Origin: Thermoplasmatota archaeon
Lineage (GTDB): Archaea > Thermoplasmatota > Penumbrarchaeia > Penumbrarchaeales > Penumbrarchaeaceae
Reading direction: 5' to 3'
DNA length: 8,269 bases
Assembly: GCA_030591285.1 (NCBI GenBank)
Contig: JAUVBH010000057.1
Coordinates: 1 to 8,269, forward strand
The translations under genes were made by a program, and so were the position numbers. Numbering within the stretch: the first letter of the stretch is position 1; each line of letters begins with the position of its first letter. The notes beneath the pieces are model-generated. The model saw nothing but the letters and a program-made list of their open reading frames with translations. It was not told the DNA's origin and ran no database searches. Of this stretch, positions 7,469 to 8,269 are shown in pieces.

Positions 7469-7474
7469 TCACCT
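7469..7474 (-). promoter_or_regulatory. iscU ribosome binding site overlapping the iscS stop codon
   Basis: The minus-strand AGGTGA ends with the TGA stop of iscS (7469-7471) and lies 4 bases before the iscU ATG. Ribosomes finishing iscS would be placed on the iscU start, the classic layout for translational coupling and matched amounts of two partner proteins. Confidence 0.7.
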
Positions 7475-8269
7475 GTTATTATAAAGAGGGGACATCTCCC
7501 TTAACTGCTCAACTATCTCTGGCATCAGTGACAGCACGTATTGAGCATCTTCCATATTGTTATACGAATTGAATGTGAATTGGAGGCTTCCGTGCGCCTC
7601 CTCGTGTTTCAGACCCATTGCAAGCAGGGTCTTTGATGGTTCCAGGTTCTTCTGAGAACAGGCGGAACCTGAACTTACCGATATGCCATTCATATCCAAC
7701 ATGAGAAGCATGGATTCTCCTTCGATGTAATCATACCTGATATTGGCATTGTTCGGTGATCTTTGTGTAGGATGACCATTTAGGTAGCTGTCAGGTATTT
7801 TCAGTAGACCTTCTATGAGATGGTCTCTCATTGCCATGAGTTGAGGGGCATATTCCTTCATGTTGTCCATGGAATATTTTGCTGCGGCACCCATTCCTAC
7901 TATCCCGGGAATATTCTCCGATCCGCTTCTCAAACTCCTTTCATGACCCCCGCCCTTGATCAATCCAGAGATCTTGGTTCCTTTCTTGACATAGAGTGCA
8001 CCAACTCCCTTGGGTCCCATTAGGTCATTTGAGGATAGGGTGATCAGATCTGCTGGAATGTCCTTCACGCTGAAGGGTAGTTGAAAAGCTGAATTAGTGA
8101 GATCGATATGGACAAGTGAACCATTTTCTTTGGCGATCTCCACCAGTTCCTTCACAGGTTGAATGGTCCCAACCTCATAGCTAGCGAGTGGCAAAGAGAG
8201 CATGTAGGTCTTATCATCGATCAATTCCCTAGCCTTTGGAATTATAACGGTTCCAAGTTCGTCTACCGG
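7469..8269 (-). CDS. iscS: IscS/NifS-family protein lacking the PLP lysine (5' truncated by window edge)
   Basis: The frame runs to the right edge with no stop; 266 residues of a usual 380-400 are visible, so about 115-130 N-terminal residues are missing and the TTG at 8222-8224 is not the true start. Family marks: EVGTIQPVKE, GPKGVGALYVKKG, GGGHERSLRSGSENIPGIVG, and the mobile-loop cysteine in SSGSACS (codon 7658-7660). Key PLP residues are changed. The SSHK motif is SSND: His to Asn at 8027-8029 and the Schiff-base Lys to Asp at 8024-8026. HxNNE reads LASYE (8174-8188). The PLP aspartate remains (HID, 8102-8104), but the glutamine three residues on is Asn (8093-8095). The conserved Arg near the C-terminus (SIRF) is Gln (SLQF, 7580-7582). 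From memory it closely resembles A. fulgidus IscS, which also has SSND and similar YLNGHP, YIEGES and GLKHEEAHG segments. Classical desulfurase activity is unlikely; it probably partners the adjacent IscU. Confidence 0.93.
   Translation of the reverse strand, partial: PVDELGTVIIPKARELIDDKTYMLSLPLASYEVGTIQPVKELVEIAKENGSLVHIDLTNSAFQLPFSVKDIPADLITLSSNDLMGPKGVGALYVKKGTKISGLIKGGGHERSLRSGSENIPGIVGMGAAAKYSMDNMKEYAPQLMAMRDHLIEGLLKIPDSYLNGHPTQRSPNNANIRYDYIEGESMLLMLDMNGISVSSGSACSQKNLEPSKTLLAMGLKHEEAHGSLQFTFNSYNNMEDAQYVLSLMPEIVEQLREMSPLYNNR

Noticed and set aside
7184..7504. A 106-codon plus-strand open frame opposite iscU
   Set aside because: It is antisense to a fully conserved IscU frame and shows no domain of its own.
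8024..8029. Sequencing error as the cause of the missing IscS lysine
   Set aside because: Two adjacent codons differ in frame, other PLP-site residues are changed too, and the same SSND motif is known to me from A. fulgidus IscS.
1..8269. CRISPR arrays, tRNA or rRNA genes, insertion sequences
   Set aside because: No regularly spaced repeats, cloverleaf-like sequence, transposase motifs or terminal inverted repeats were seen on either strand.

Overview
The window looks like a euryarchaeal chromosome segment, most likely Thermoplasmatota or a relative. It carries an archaeal PCNA sliding clamp, TATA-type promoters (no bacterial -35/-10 pairs seen), GGAGGTGA-like ribosome binding sites, a very large membrane-anchored S8 protease of a style common in Thermoplasmata, and a cysteine desulfurase homologue that resembles the unusual IscS of Archaeoglobus fulgidus. 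The phylum is an inference; no rRNA or other decisive marker is present.

Layout. Positions 1-219 (+) are the end of a protein cut by the left edge, finishing in one transmembrane helix. PCNA follows on the same strand (314-1051) with its own TATA box. All other genes are on the minus strand. Read in their own direction from the right edge they are iscS (cut by the edge, 7469-8269), iscU (7000-7464), a 1797-residue subtilisin-family protease (1529-6922) and a 114-residue two-helix membrane protein (1130-1474). PCNA and the small membrane protein converge on a 78-bp spacer. No stretch over 300 bases lacks a gene.

How the genes relate. iscS and iscU are 4 bp apart, and the iscU ribosome binding site overlaps the iscS stop codon, so they form one translationally coupled Fe-S assembly unit. 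The protease has its own TATA box in the 77-bp gap after iscU, with a perfect 7-bp inverted repeat at the predicted transcription start; it is probably a separate unit and may be regulated. The small membrane protein follows the protease by 54 bp and may be co-transcribed with it. PCNA is unrelated housekeeping.

Most notable point. The IscS homologue keeps its mobile-loop cysteine, but the lysine that should bind PLP is aspartate. The neighbouring histidine, the HxNNE motif, the PLP-contacting glutamine and the substrate-binding arginine are also changed. It cannot be a conventional PLP-dependent cysteine desulfurase as read. It sits beside an IscU with all its cluster ligands intact, which suggests a scaffold or cluster-ligand role with sulfur coming from elsewhere. 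The lysine-to-aspartate change has precedent in A. fulgidus; the loss of the HxNNE motif goes further.
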